Shown here piece after piece: positions 23,191 through 32,466 of a stretch of DNA of 64,000 nucleotides (positions within the stretch are counted from its first letter, which is position 1; every line of letters starts with the position of its first letter). The notes under the pieces were generated by a model. The model was not told the origin of the DNA and searched no databases. It saw nothing but the letters and a program-made list of their open reading frames with translations. The position numbers and the translations under genes were made by a program. Source of the stretch: Erysipelotrichaceae bacterium (GTDB lineage: Bacteria; Bacillota_I; Bacilli_A; Erysipelotrichales; Erysipelotrichaceae); assembly GCA_017473335.1 (NCBI GenBank), contig JAFULN010000005.1, forward strand, positions 1 through 64,000, in the 5' to 3' direction.

Positions 23191-24270
23191 ATGAAAAAAC
23201 AGGAATATTTAAATCATGTCAGAGAAATGTTGAAGGAATGTGATGAAGAATTTGTGAATGATATTCTTTGTGATTTTGAAGAACATTTTGAGCAGGGGGC
23301 TGATGCTGGTAAAACAGAGGAAGAAGTAGCAGAGTCTTTGGGAGATATCAGTGAGTGGATTGAAGAAATGAAGAAAGAGTATGCGAAGAAACAGCTTCCT
23401 GAAATTGTTGAAGAAACAGAAATTAATGAGATCAGAAAAGTGCTTGTCAAGGCAGACTCTGTAGATATAGAAGTGTCTGGCGGGTCTGATGAAATTTCAT
23501 GGAACTTGATGGATAATTGGGCAAAAATGAATATACACAATTATCAGGTGATTGAAACTGTAAGTAGAGGACGTCTGATGCTTGAAGTGCTGCCTAAAGA
23601 AAAATCACACTTTGGGATCATGGCATCTCATGTGCATTTCGTACTGAATCTTGTTGACGAATTAGAAGAAGTACGTATTGAAACAGGTTCTGGAGATATT
23701 GATGTTGAAGATGTCGAGGCAGAAGTGTTTAAGCTGCATGCACGAAGTGGTGATGTTACTGTTGAAGATATTGAAGGTGATTTGTGGATTAAAACACAGT
23801 CTGGTGATATTGATGTCAAGTGCTCTGAATTAGGTCAGCTGATATTAAATAGTACGAGTGGAGATATAGATGTAAGTGTGGATGAAGCTGAAGAAATCAA
23901 TATTAAGAGTACAAGTGGTGAAATTGAAGTGGAAACAGAAGAAAGTGAATCCATGACATTGTCTTCAACAAGCGGAGATATTGAAGTCGAGGGTGAAGTG
24001 AAGCATTTGAAGGTTTCTTCTTCAAGTGGAGATGTTGAAATCAGCTGCACAAATCCAGAAGCAGTGATGATTCATACAGCAAGTGGAGATGTAGAAGTTA
24101 AAATTAAAGGCTGCAGAGGTATGCAGGGAATCACTGAAACAGGTTCTGGAGATGTTGATATTGATTTTGAAGGTGTCAGCTATCATTCAGGAAGTGGTTT
24201 TAGCTGGGGTGATGGCAGCACACAAGTAGTGATTAAAACAGGCAGTGGAGATATTTCACTTTCTGAATAG
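23191..24270 (+). CDS. DUF1700-DUF4097 fusion, beta-repeat protein
   Basis: 359 residues. The N-terminal 75 form a helical DUF1700/HAAS-type domain (YLNHVREMLKECDEEFVNDI, EVAESLGDISEWIEEMKKEY). From about residue 155 to the end there are ten repeats of the form (T/S)xSG(D/E)(I/V)xV, spaced 15-22 residues, giving a DUF4097-type beta-helix. The protein is strongly acidic. No signal peptide or transmembrane helix is visible, although many relatives have membrane segments, so it may be cytoplasmic and pair with the PadR regulator encoded just upstream. Function unknown. Confidence 0.8.
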   Translation: MKKQEYLNHVREMLKECDEEFVNDILCDFEEHFEQGADAGKTEEEVAESLGDISEWIEEMKKEYAKKQLPEIVEETEINEIRKVLVKADSVDIEVSGGSDEISWNLMDNWAKMNIHNYQVIETVSRGRLMLEVLPKEKSHFGIMASHVHFVLNLVDELEEVRIETGSGDIDVEDVEAEVFKLHARSGDVTVEDIEGDLWIKTQSGDIDVKCSELGQLILNSTSGDIDVSVDEAEEINIKSTSGEIEVETEESESMTLSSTSGDIEVEGEVKHLKVSSSSGDVEISCTNPEAVMIHTASGDVEVKIKGCRGMQGITETGSGDVDIDFEGVSYHSGSGFSWGDGSTQVVIKTGSGDISLSE

Positions 24271-24273
24271 AAA

Positions 24274-24304
24274 ACAGGAGGACAATTTGTCCTCCTGTTG
24301 TTTT
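24274..24304. terminator. Bidirectional terminator
   Basis: AACAGGAGGAC-AATTT-GTCCTCCTGTT followed by GTTTT, between the convergent DUF4097 and HAD genes. Confidence 0.9.
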
Positions 24305-24311
24305 GATAGGA

Positions 24312-25145
24312 TTATTGTTGAGATGATGGCAGAATGCCTTCTTTTCTGAAGTGTTCAATAGCGTATGGGATACCATCTTCATCGTTGTTTTTTGTAACGA
24401 AAGTAGCTGCTTCTTTACATAATGGATCACCATTTCCCATACAAATGGATGTTCCTGCCATTTTTAACATCTGCAAATCATTTTGTCCATCACCAAAAGC
24501 CATAAGATGTTCTGGTTTTAAATGAAGGATATCAAGCAGTTTATGGAGTGTTTTTCCCTTTGAGATGTCCTGGTTCATGACTTCCATATAATATGGAGTG
24601 GACAGAACCATACTGAGTTCATCTTTGAAAGGGGCTTTAAATTCTTCTTCAAGCTGAGCCATTTGAGAAGGTTCAATTGCGAAAAGGAACTTGAATGGCT
24701 CAAAGTCAATGGCTTTATGCATATCTTCAACTTGCTGAATGGCAATACGGCACATCTTTGCCTCTTGAAGAACACGATAAGCAGTGACTTTTTCACATAA
24801 CAGAGTATGAGAATTATAAGTCATCATTGTCATTTGAGGATATTTTCTGCTGTGGTCGATAATACGGTGGGCTTGCTGTAAAGAAAGTGTTTGAGAATGG
24901 AGAGTTTCCATGCTGTCATAGACATGCAAAGCTGCACCGTTGTATGAAAGAAGATAACCTGAGAATTCATGCATCAAAAGTTTTCTGGCTTCACTGAAAA
25001 GTCCGGGAGTTGGTCTTCCTGAAGCAAGAATGAGTTTAATGCCCTGACGCTGTAATTCAATTAGAGATTCTCTTGTTTTATCTGAAATCTTCTTGTCTGA
25101 AGTTAATAAAGTACCGTCTAAATCAAGTGCTATAAGTTTAATCAT
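24312..25145 (-). CDS. HAD-IIB (Cof-type) phosphatase
   Basis: 277 residues. Motif I is IALDLDGTLLTSDKK, motif II LASGRPTPG, and motif IV MAFGDGQNDLQMLKMAG. The cap domain lies between. Members dephosphorylate sugar phosphates, FMN or other small phosphoesters; the substrate is not visible. Codons further upstream (GTG, ATG) are in frame, but GGTGAT is best spaced for the start used. A TATAAT box inside CCGG...CCGG repeats lies upstream. Confidence 0.88.
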   Translation of the reverse strand: MIKLIALDLDGTLLTSDKKISDKTRESLIELQRQGIKLILASGRPTPGLFSEARKLLMHEFSGYLLSYNGAALHVYDSMETLHSQTLSLQQAHRIIDHSRKYPQMTMMTYNSHTLLCEKVTAYRVLQEAKMCRIAIQQVEDMHKAIDFEPFKFLFAIEPSQMAQLEEEFKAPFKDELSMVLSTPYYMEVMNQDISKGKTLHKLLDILHLKPEHLMAFGDGQNDLQMLKMAGTSICMGNGDPLCKEAATFVTKNNDEDGIPYAIEHFRKEGILPSSQQ

Positions 25146-25191
25146 ATTCATCACCGGTCATATTATACCGGATTTTAGGTGAATGAAAAGA

Positions 25192-27066
25192 CTAAGATTT
25201 CAAATACCAGTAGAAAGAACCATTGTTGTCGAGCTGTCCTGTAATGGGATTGACTTTCTGTATGATGATGTTGTCTGTTGGAAGATACCATGGACCTGTT
25301 TTCTCTTTGGGATAGACTGTGTTAAATACACCTTTGAAGATAGCTCTTGAGATTTTACGTTCTTCATTTGTGGTCAGTGCTTGATTTTCATCATAGCCAT
25401 TCCATAGGGCAAGGGTCATTTGAGGGTTATATCCAACAATGAGGGAATCCCAGTCACTGGATCCTGATTTAGCTGCGACTGTTGTATAAGGTTCATACCC
25501 TAATAAAGAAGGCCCTGCTACATGTACATTTTTAATATCGAAAGGGGCTCTTAATAGTGAAGTAAGGACAAGGGTTTCATCTTCTTTGAGAAGACGTGCT
25601 GGTTTAGATTTGTGTTCATAAAGAATATTTCCAGATGTGTCTGTAATTTTTTTGATGAAGGCTGGTTTTTGCCAGATTCCTTCGGATGCGAAGGTGTTAT
25701 AGATTGTTGCTAATTCAATAAGTGGAAAGTGGGTTGTACCTAATGCCATGGAAACATTGGTTTCATGCTGATCAATGCCAAAGTCTTTTAGTGCATTGTT
25801 CAATGCATCTGTGCCTAAAAACAAGTGTGTTTTAATGGCGTAGACATTGTCTGATGTGGAGATGGCATGAATGAGTGATATAGGCATTTCTGCGTACAGA
25901 GAACGATAATTTTCTGGGGTATAGCTTGCTGATTCTGATATCTGAAATGTGGTCTGTGTGCTTTTAAAACAGGTTGAGGGAGTGAATCCTTCGGTGAGTG
26001 CCAGATAGTATAACAAAGGTTTAATGGCTGAACCTGATTGACGTGTGGAATACAGGGCACGGTTGTATTGTGTTTCATAATAGTTGGAGCCTCCCTGTAA
26101 AGCTTGTATATGAAAAGTATAGGGCTCCATGATAACTCCTGCTGCCTGCATATCTGTATTGGATAATTGTTTATCAAATTCATTTTGTAAGATTTTCTGC
26201 AAATCAGGCTCATAATAGGTACTGATGATAAGACTATCTGTTTCAGAAGTACAGTATCCTAATTCTTTGCATTCTTTCATCACAGCATCTTTATAGTATC
26301 CATAGACTTCTGAACGTGTCTGCTGAATAAAGTCTTGTAAAACAAGTTCTTCTTGAAGGGCATTTTGATATTCTTCTTCAGTGATGATGTGCTGATTTTT
26401 CATCACATTTAAGACAATAATTTGACGTTCACGTGCTTTTTTTTGATTTAAATATGGAGAATAATTAGAGGGTGAATTAGGGATTCCAATGAGCATGGCG
26501 GTTTCTGCAATTGTGCAGTCTTTTGGATCTTTCTGAAAGTAAAACATGGATGCATTTTGTATTCCGTAAATGCCATGACCATAATAGAGTGTATTTAAAT
26601 AGGTTTCTAAGATTTGGTCTTTATTGAAATGAAGTTCAGCTTCTATGGATAAAACAAGTTCTTTCATTTTGCGTGTAAAGGTCTGATCTTGTGTCAGATA
26701 CAGATTTTTAATGACTTGTTGAGTAATGGTGGAAGCTCCTTCTACAATTTTTTGATGGCTGAGATTGGTGATAATTGCCTTTACGATGCGTACTGGATCA
26801 AATCCATGGTGCTGATAAAAACGTTTGTCTTCGACTGCGATTGTACTTTCTATTAAAAGATGAGGTAATTCGTCTAAACTTTTCCAAAGGATATCCTGCT
26901 GATAACGTGATTCAAAGAAGACTTGTTGATGGTTGTCTTTTAACGTGAGTGAGGCATGTGTGTTTAGGTTGATATGATGAGATAAACCACAGTAAAAAAT
27001 GAGGAAAACATATATGATTCCAATTGTACAAAAGCTGATAATAAAGAGATTAATTCGCTTTTTCAT
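25192..27066 (-). CDS. Class A penicillin-binding protein (transglycosylase-transpeptidase)
   Basis: 624-residue bifunctional peptidoglycan synthase anchored by one N-terminal helix (about 7-27). The GT51 domain shows VEDKRFYQHHGFD (Glu79 region) and GASTITQQVIKNLYL. The transpeptidase domain has Ser346-A-I-Lys349 within RQSGSAIKP, the SDN motif in ISTSDNVYA, and KSG in place of KTG (AAKSGSSDWD). It is shorter than typical PBP1a and lacks a long C-terminal extension. The start follows GAGGTGAGAGTC; an in-frame GTG 9 nt upstream lies in that RBS region. Confidence 0.92.
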   Translation of the reverse strand: MKKRINLFIISFCTIGIIYVFLIFYCGLSHHINLNTHASLTLKDNHQQVFFESRYQQDILWKSLDELPHLLIESTIAVEDKRFYQHHGFDPVRIVKAIITNLSHQKIVEGASTITQQVIKNLYLTQDQTFTRKMKELVLSIEAELHFNKDQILETYLNTLYYGHGIYGIQNASMFYFQKDPKDCTIAETAMLIGIPNSPSNYSPYLNQKKARERQIIVLNVMKNQHIITEEEYQNALQEELVLQDFIQQTRSEVYGYYKDAVMKECKELGYCTSETDSLIISTYYEPDLQKILQNEFDKQLSNTDMQAAGVIMEPYTFHIQALQGGSNYYETQYNRALYSTRQSGSAIKPLLYYLALTEGFTPSTCFKSTQTTFQISESASYTPENYRSLYAEMPISLIHAISTSDNVYAIKTHLFLGTDALNNALKDFGIDQHETNVSMALGTTHFPLIELATIYNTFASEGIWQKPAFIKKITDTSGNILYEHKSKPARLLKEDETLVLTSLLRAPFDIKNVHVAGPSLLGYEPYTTVAAKSGSSDWDSLIVGYNPQMTLALWNGYDENQALTTNEERKISRAIFKGVFNTVYPKEKTGPWYLPTDNIIIQKVNPITGQLDNNGSFYWYLKS

Positions 27067-27118
27067 GACTCTCACCTCACAATTAGTTTGGTCATGAAAA
27101 ACTTTTTTAAACTGACTG

Positions 27119-27146
27119 TTGACAAGTGTTCAGAAATCTCTATAAT
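27119..27146 (+). promoter_or_regulatory. Promoter of the DUF1934-argS unit
   Basis: TTGACA (27119-27124), 16 nt, TATAAT (27141-27146): a consensus housekeeping promoter. Transcription would start near 27153, which rules out the in-frame ATG at 27126 as the initiator of the gene downstream. Confidence 0.85.
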
Positions 27147-27170
27147 ACTAAGGGCAAAGGAGTGAAATCG

Positions 27171-27551
27171 GTGAAAGAAGTGAGTTTGAAAGTCATCAGC
27201 ACGAATCTGACGGACAGAGAAATAACTCTTGAATATCATGGTAGTGCATGGCTATCTAAGGATCATCTGATGTACCGTGAAAACAGTGAACCCTTTGCAT
27301 TGATTTCTGTAAATTTCAGAAATCAGCATTGTACGATACAAAGAAAGTACGAGAATTATCTGATGAAGATGGAGCTTGTACAGGATTGTCTGAGTTCGTG
27401 CAGTGTAACGACACCAGAGGGTGTCATGCAGCTGAATGTGAAGATGAAGCTGCTGAACATTACAGAAAACCAAATCTGTCTGGAATATGATTTATATTCG
27501 TTTGGGCAGGTAGTTGATCAGTTTAGAAAAGTATTCAGTATGGAGGTATGA
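27171..27551 (+). CDS. DUF1934 (YwiB-like) protein
   Basis: 126-residue beta-rich protein of the DUF1934/YwiB lipocalin-like family. It begins with GTG, 8 nt after AAAGGAG, which agrees with the promoter position. The gene lies directly upstream of argS, as ywiB does in Bacillus, and its stop codon lies 1 nt before the argS start region. The function of the family is not established; conserved linkage suggests a role tied to ArgS expression or translation. Confidence 0.82.
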   Translation: MKEVSLKVISTNLTDREITLEYHGSAWLSKDHLMYRENSEPFALISVNFRNQHCTIQRKYENYLMKMELVQDCLSSCSVTTPEGVMQLNVKMKLLNITENQICLEYDLYSFGQVVDQFRKVFSMEV

Positions 27552-27552
27552 C

Positions 27553-29199
27553 ATGAATCAGATTGAAATGAAGCTGAAAGCGTCGATTAGTCAGGCTGTA
27601 GAAGAAGCGTTTAGCATTTCTTTCAGTGCTGATGATGCGGCAATTGAAATTCCTAAGGACAAAAGTCATGGGGATTATGCAACCAATACAGCAATGCGTT
27701 TGGCAAAGGTTGTAAAACAGAATCCTAGAATGATTGCGGAAACTTTGGTTTCTAAGATTGATAAGGAAGCGGCGGGCATTGAACGCTGTGAAATTGCGGG
27801 TCCTGGTTTTATCAATTTTACGATGAAGAGTGATTCACTCTCAAATGTCATTAAAACTGTTCTTGAAAAGAAAGATGAATATGGCTGTTCCGATGCTGGA
27901 AAGGGCGTAAAAATCAATCTTGAATATGTTTCTGCAAATCCTACAGGGGATCTGCATCCTGGGCATGCGCGTGGTGCTGCAACAGGGGATGCTTGTGCTC
28001 GTCTTTTGAAGATGGCTGGATTTGATGTAACACGTGAGTATTATGTCAATGACGCTGGAAATCAAATTGACAACATGGGCAAATCTTTGCAGGCTAGATA
28101 TCTGCAGGCATGCGGTGTGGAATGTGAAATGCCAGAAGATGGCTATCATGGACCAGACTTGATTCAGATGGCAGAAACATTGAAAGCTGAATATGGGGAA
28201 GAACTGGCGCATAAAGATAAACAGGAAACATTGGAATTCTTCCGTGAAAAGGGCCTTGTCATGGAGCTGGATAAGCTCAAGCGTGATTTGGCGCTGTTCA
28301 ATGTTGAATTTGATGTATGGACATCTGAAAGAAGCATCTATGCAAGAGGTCTTGTTGAACGTGCAGTAAACACACTGGTAGATAAGGGTATGACATATGA
28401 AGCTGAAGGTGCGCTGTGGCTGAAAACGACTCAGTTTGGGGATGACAAGGACCGTGTTCTAAGAAGAACAAATGGGGCTTACACATATCTGACACCAGAT
28501 ATTGCGTATCATCTGGACAAGCTGGATCGAGGCTATGATCGACTGGTGAACTTCTTTGGTGCAGACCACCATGGTTATATTACACGTCTGAAGGCTGCGA
28601 TTCAGGCGCTGGGTTATGCAAGTGACAAGCTGGATGTAGATATCATTCAGATGGCACGCATGATTAAGGATGGAGAAGAATTTAAATTATCTAAGCGTTC
28701 AGGAAAGTCTGTAGCGCTGCGTGATTTGATTGAAGAAGCAGGTGCTGATGCAGTACGTTACTTCTTCGCAAGTCGTGCTGCGGATACACAGATGGATTTT
28801 GATATCGACATGGCGAAAAAACAGACGAATGAAAACCCTGTTTACTACGCACAATATGCACATGCAAGAATGTGCTCAATTTTGAGTGCTGCAAGTGATA
28901 TTGAAATTGCGGATAGCTTTGATTTAATCACTCATCCAAAAGAACTGGCATTGTGCCGACAGCTGAATGAATTTTCAGGTGTTGTTGCAGATGCTGCAGT
29001 GACTCGCATGCCGCACAAGATGTGCAATTATATTCGTGCATTAGCACAGAATTTCCACAGCTTCTATGCAGACTGCAAAGTAGTGGACAGAGACAATATG
29101 GCGCTTTCTTCACAGCGTTTGGCTCTGGTCATGGCTGCAAAGATTACCATGAAGAATGCGCTCAACAGCATTGGCGTGGGTGCACCAGAAAGAATGTAA
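27553..29199 (+). CDS. argS: Arginyl-tRNA synthetase
   Basis: 548-residue class I aminoacyl-tRNA synthetase charging tRNA-Arg. The N-terminal additional domain (1-100) is followed by the HIGH-type motif in SANPTGDLHPGHARGAATGD, the KMSKS-equivalent FKLSKRSGK, and a C-terminal helical anticodon-binding domain beginning near NPVYYAQYAHARM. The open frame extends 13 codons upstream into the DUF1934 gene; the start used follows GGAGGT and matches the family N-terminus. Confidence 0.97.
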   Translation: MNQIEMKLKASISQAVEEAFSISFSADDAAIEIPKDKSHGDYATNTAMRLAKVVKQNPRMIAETLVSKIDKEAAGIERCEIAGPGFINFTMKSDSLSNVIKTVLEKKDEYGCSDAGKGVKINLEYVSANPTGDLHPGHARGAATGDACARLLKMAGFDVTREYYVNDAGNQIDNMGKSLQARYLQACGVECEMPEDGYHGPDLIQMAETLKAEYGEELAHKDKQETLEFFREKGLVMELDKLKRDLALFNVEFDVWTSERSIYARGLVERAVNTLVDKGMTYEAEGALWLKTTQFGDDKDRVLRRTNGAYTYLTPDIAYHLDKLDRGYDRLVNFFGADHHGYITRLKAAIQALGYASDKLDVDIIQMARMIKDGEEFKLSKRSGKSVALRDLIEEAGADAVRYFFASRAADTQMDFDIDMAKKQTNENPVYYAQYAHARMCSILSAASDIEIADSFDLITHPKELALCRQLNEFSGVVADAAVTRMPHKMCNYIRALAQNFHSFYADCKVVDRDNMALSSQRLALVMAAKITMKNALNSIGVGAPERM

Positions 29200-29225
29200 C
29201 AAAGAAATAAAGAGGAAAAAGATTC

Positions 29226-29591
29226 ATGATGAACAGTTCTATGACAGATGTAGCTTTCGAGCTGCTCGGAAAGAAGAAAAAACCAGTTAGCTTTGCGAAG
29301 CTCTGGGAAGAAGTGAGTCAGTGCATGGGCTTTTCAGAAGCAAAAGCTGCCAATAAAATTGCTTCATTCTATTCTGCAATGATGCTGGATACTCGTTTTG
29401 CGTCACTGGATGACAACAAATGGGATTTAAGATCACGCAGAACATATGAAGAAACACATCCAGACACAAGTGCTCTGATGATGGAAGAAGACAGCGATGA
29501 TGAATACGTGGATGACGCTGAATATGATGAAGACGGAAATCCAATAGAAAAGTCAATGTACGATGATTCAGATGATTCATTCGATGAATAA
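29226..29591 (+). CDS. rpoE: DNA-directed RNA polymerase delta subunit
   Basis: 121-residue RpoE of Gram-positive bacteria. The N-terminal HARE-HTH domain (about 1-75, with VSFAKLWEEVSQCMGFSE and RFASLDDNKWDLRSR) is followed by a highly acidic, disordered tail (DDEYVDDAEYDEDGNP). The tail is shorter than in B. subtilis (173 residues in total). The subunit recycles polymerase and raises promoter selectivity. It lies 26 nt after argS and ends at a strong terminator. Confidence 0.93.
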   Translation: MMNSSMTDVAFELLGKKKKPVSFAKLWEEVSQCMGFSEAKAANKIASFYSAMMLDTRFASLDDNKWDLRSRRTYEETHPDTSALMMEEDSDDEYVDDAEYDEDGNPIEKSMYDDSDDSFDE

Positions 29592-29600
29592 GCAAGAGAA

Positions 29601-29630
29601 CAGATGCCCAAAGGCATCTTTTTCTTTTGT
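29601..29630 (+). terminator. Terminator after rpoE
   Basis: AGATGCC-CAAA-GGCATCT followed by TTTTCTTTT. Confidence 0.9.
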
Positions 29631-29674
29631 CATAGACTAAATTCTGTTACAATGATAAACAGAGGTGAAATAAT

Positions 29675-31057
29675 ATGTTAGAAAAACATCAGCTGAAAGA
29701 AATCTTGAGTCTGTGTGTTGAAACAGGTGGAGATTTCGCAGAAATCTTTGAAGAAAAGAAAATCAGTCATACAGTATCTTTGTTGAATGGTGCTGTAGAA
29801 AAAGCCAATAGCGGTATTACGTATGGTGTTGGAATGCGTATTTATCATGGAACTGAATCTGTATATGCATTTTCAAATGACACATCAATGGATAATTTAA
29901 GAAAGATGGCAAAGAATTTGTCAGCTTCTTATCATGATGAAAAGAAAGATATTTCTTTTGAATTAGAAGAAGTCATTTATGAAAATCAGCATCCTGTTCA
30001 AATTGATCCATCAACCGTTGAAATGGAAAAGAAGATTGAAGTTGCGAAACAGGCTTCAAAGGGTGCCATGGAATATGATGAACTGATCAAAAAGGTCATC
30101 GTGAATTATCTGGATGAAAAACAGGAAGTGGCAATTTCTAATACAAATGGCAAGTACATTCGTGATACACGTATTCGTACACGTCTGGCAATTCAGGCAA
30201 TTGCGATGGATGGCGAAGATATGGAAACTGGATTCTTTGGTCCAGGTGCTGCCAAAGGATTTGAATTCTATGATGAACAGAATCCATATGAAGCAGGACA
30301 AGAAGCCGCAAGAATTGCCAAGACATTGTTGACTGCAGATTTGTGTCCTAGCGGAACGATGCCAGTGGTCATTGACAATGGATTTGGTGGTGTTATTTTC
30401 CATGAAGCATGCGGACATTCATTAGAAGCAAGCTCAGTGGCAAAGGGACAGTCTGTCTTTGCAGGAAAACTGGGTCAGCAGATTGCAGGCTCTAAGGTAT
30501 CTGCAGTAGATGATGGAACGATTGCCAATGCATGGGGATCAGCCAATATTGATGATGAAGGAAACTTCACAAAGCGTAATCTTTTGATTGAAAATGGTAT
30601 TTTGAAGGGTTACATGGTAGATACACTTAATGGACGCAGAATGGGCATGGAATCGACTTCCAGCAGCCGCAGACAGTCCTATAAATACGAAACAACTTCA
30701 CGTATGACCAATACATTCATTCTTAATGGTGAAGATAAACTGGAAGATATGATTGCATCTATGGAATATGGTCTATACTGCAAGAGCATGTCAGGTGGAA
30801 GCGTAAATCCAAGTACAGGTGATTTCAACTTTGCGGTACAGGAAGGCTATCTGGTTAAAGATGGCAAGATTGTAAAACCAGTCAAGGGTGCATCTTTGAT
30901 TGGCAACGGTGGAGAAACACTGATGAAGATTGATATGGTTGGTACAAACCTGAAACGTGCACAGGGTATGTGCGGATCAAGCAGCGGCTCAATTCCAACA
31001 GATGTTGGACAGCCAGCGATTCGCGTCAGCTCTATGATCGTAGGAGGTAGACAGTAA
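29675..31057 (+). CDS. tldD: TldD metalloprotease subunit
   Basis: 460 residues. Carries the zinc site HEACGH (from residue 243) in GGVIFHEACGHSLEAS. With TldE it forms a heterodimeric protease that degrades unfolded peptides through a narrow chamber and, in some species, matures modified peptides. RBS AGAGGTGAAAT. The stop overlaps the tldE start by 1 nt, as expected for subunits made in equal amounts. No obvious peptide substrate gene is nearby, so a general proteolytic role is likely. Confidence 0.93.
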   Translation: MLEKHQLKEILSLCVETGGDFAEIFEEKKISHTVSLLNGAVEKANSGITYGVGMRIYHGTESVYAFSNDTSMDNLRKMAKNLSASYHDEKKDISFELEEVIYENQHPVQIDPSTVEMEKKIEVAKQASKGAMEYDELIKKVIVNYLDEKQEVAISNTNGKYIRDTRIRTRLAIQAIAMDGEDMETGFFGPGAAKGFEFYDEQNPYEAGQEAARIAKTLLTADLCPSGTMPVVIDNGFGGVIFHEACGHSLEASSVAKGQSVFAGKLGQQIAGSKVSAVDDGTIANAWGSANIDDEGNFTKRNLLIENGILKGYMVDTLNGRRMGMESTSSSRRQSYKYETTSRMTNTFILNGEDKLEDMIASMEYGLYCKSMSGGSVNPSTGDFNFAVQEGYLVKDGKIVKPVKGASLIGNGGETLMKIDMVGTNLKRAQGMCGSSSGSIPTDVGQPAIRVSSMIVGGRQ

Positions 31058-32388
31058 TGAATTTCAAGAAATTAATTGAAGAAGCAAAACTGGCAGGAAT
31101 TGATCCAGTTGAAGTATATTCTCAGATGTCTGAACAGGAAAGTATTAAAGTGTTCAGAAACAATGTGGATGGCTTAACGATTGCACAGAGCGGTGGTATC
31201 GCAGTTCGAGGTATTTATCAGGGGAAGATGGGTTACTGCTTCATGGAAGAAGACAGTGATGAAAACATCCCATTGATTATTCAGCTGATCAAAGAAAATG
31301 CTGGTTCTTTGGAAATTGAAGATACATCCAAGATTTTTGAAGGCTCTTCCAGCTATCCAGAAATTCACTCAGATGAAAATCAGCTAGCTTCAACACCGAT
31401 GAATACAAAGATTAATTTGTTGAAGGAAGTAGAACAGAAACTTGCAGCAGCTGATCCACGTATTGTTCAGGTAATGGCAACTGTGATGCAGACAGTGAAT
31501 GTAAATACTGCAATTCAGAACTCTTTGGGTCTGGATGTTTCTAAGAAAGAATCTTACACTTTCTTCTATTCAATGGCTTTGGCACATGAAAACGGCGACA
31601 ACAAGAGCGGTATGGATTTCAAGGTGTTAAGATCACTGGATGATGTGAATGTGGATGAGTTCGTTGAAAAAGTTAAGAATGAAGTCGTTGGCAAGCTTGG
31701 CGCAAAACAGGTCAAGACTGGCAAATATAAAGTCATTTTGAAAAACAGTGCGATGAGTGATTTGTTAGGTGCACTGACTGGTCTATTCAATGGTGAACAG
31801 GTCTATAAGGGAATCAGTAAGCTGGCAAATAAAATGGATACAAAGATTTTTGATGAAAAGATTACTATTGTGGATGATCCATTAAAGAAAAATGGTTTGA
31901 ACAGTACACCATTTGATGATGAGGGTGTTGCTTCATCGACAAAACAGATTGTAGATCATGGTGTATTGAAGATGTTCTTACACAACCAGAAGTCTGCAGC
32001 ACAGATGAATACTGTTTCAACAGGTAATGGATTTAAAGCTGGTTATGCTGGACAGGTTGGTATCAGTCCTACAAACTTCTACATTGTTCCATCTGATGTT
32101 TCTTATGATGAACTTTTGAAAAAGATGGGTACAGGTTTAGTGATTGATGAACTGAATGGTCTTCATGCAGGGCTTAATTCCATCACAACAGATTTCTCAC
32201 TGCAGGCTGCAGGATATCTGGTCGAAGATGGCAAAATCGTACGTCCAGTGAATCTGATTACAGTGGCAGGGAACTTCTTAGATATGATGAAAGAAGTTGA
32301 AGCAGTGGGAAGCGATTTAGAAGATGCTCTTTCTTCTGCAAGCGCACCATCCATTCTGTTTAACTCACTGTCTATCAGTGGAGAATAA
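31057..32388 (+). CDS. tldE: TldE/PmbA subunit
   Basis: 443-residue partner of TldD. It has the same fold (GIAVRGIYQGKMGYCFMEED, NNVDGLTIAQSGG) but no HExxxH motif, consistent with the non-catalytic half of the TldD/TldE protease. Overlap with tldD indicates one transcript, closed by the terminator downstream. Confidence 0.93.
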   Translation: MNFKKLIEEAKLAGIDPVEVYSQMSEQESIKVFRNNVDGLTIAQSGGIAVRGIYQGKMGYCFMEEDSDENIPLIIQLIKENAGSLEIEDTSKIFEGSSSYPEIHSDENQLASTPMNTKINLLKEVEQKLAAADPRIVQVMATVMQTVNVNTAIQNSLGLDVSKKESYTFFYSMALAHENGDNKSGMDFKVLRSLDDVNVDEFVEKVKNEVVGKLGAKQVKTGKYKVILKNSAMSDLLGALTGLFNGEQVYKGISKLANKMDTKIFDEKITIVDDPLKKNGLNSTPFDDEGVASSTKQIVDHGVLKMFLHNQKSAAQMNTVSTGNGFKAGYAGQVGISPTNFYIVPSDVSYDELLKKMGTGLVIDELNGLHAGLNSITTDFSLQAAGYLVEDGKIVRPVNLITVAGNFLDMMKEVEAVGSDLEDALSSASAPSILFNSLSISGE

Positions 32389-32392
32389 TCAA

Positions 32393-32422
32393 AACAAGTC
32401 CTCTTTAAGGGGACTTTTTTAA
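32393..32422 (+). terminator. Terminator after tldE
   Basis: AAGTCC-TCTTTAAGG-GGACTT followed by TTTTTAATT. Confidence 0.75.
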
Positions 32423-32429
32423 TTCAAAA

Positions 32430-32466
32430 AATAAGAAGCTCTTTGATAAGTCAAAGAGCTTCTTCA
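32430..32466 (-). terminator. Terminator of the CBS-domain membrane protein pair
   Basis: On the minus strand GAAGCTCTTTGA-CTTA-TCAAAGAGCTTC followed by TTATTTTTTG. The left arm overlaps the 3' end of the coding sequence. Confidence 0.85.

Noticed and set aside
27126-27170. ATG as the start of the DUF1934 gene
   Set aside because: It lies between the -35 and the -10 region of a consensus promoter, so it would not be in the transcript. The GTG with a good RBS is used instead.
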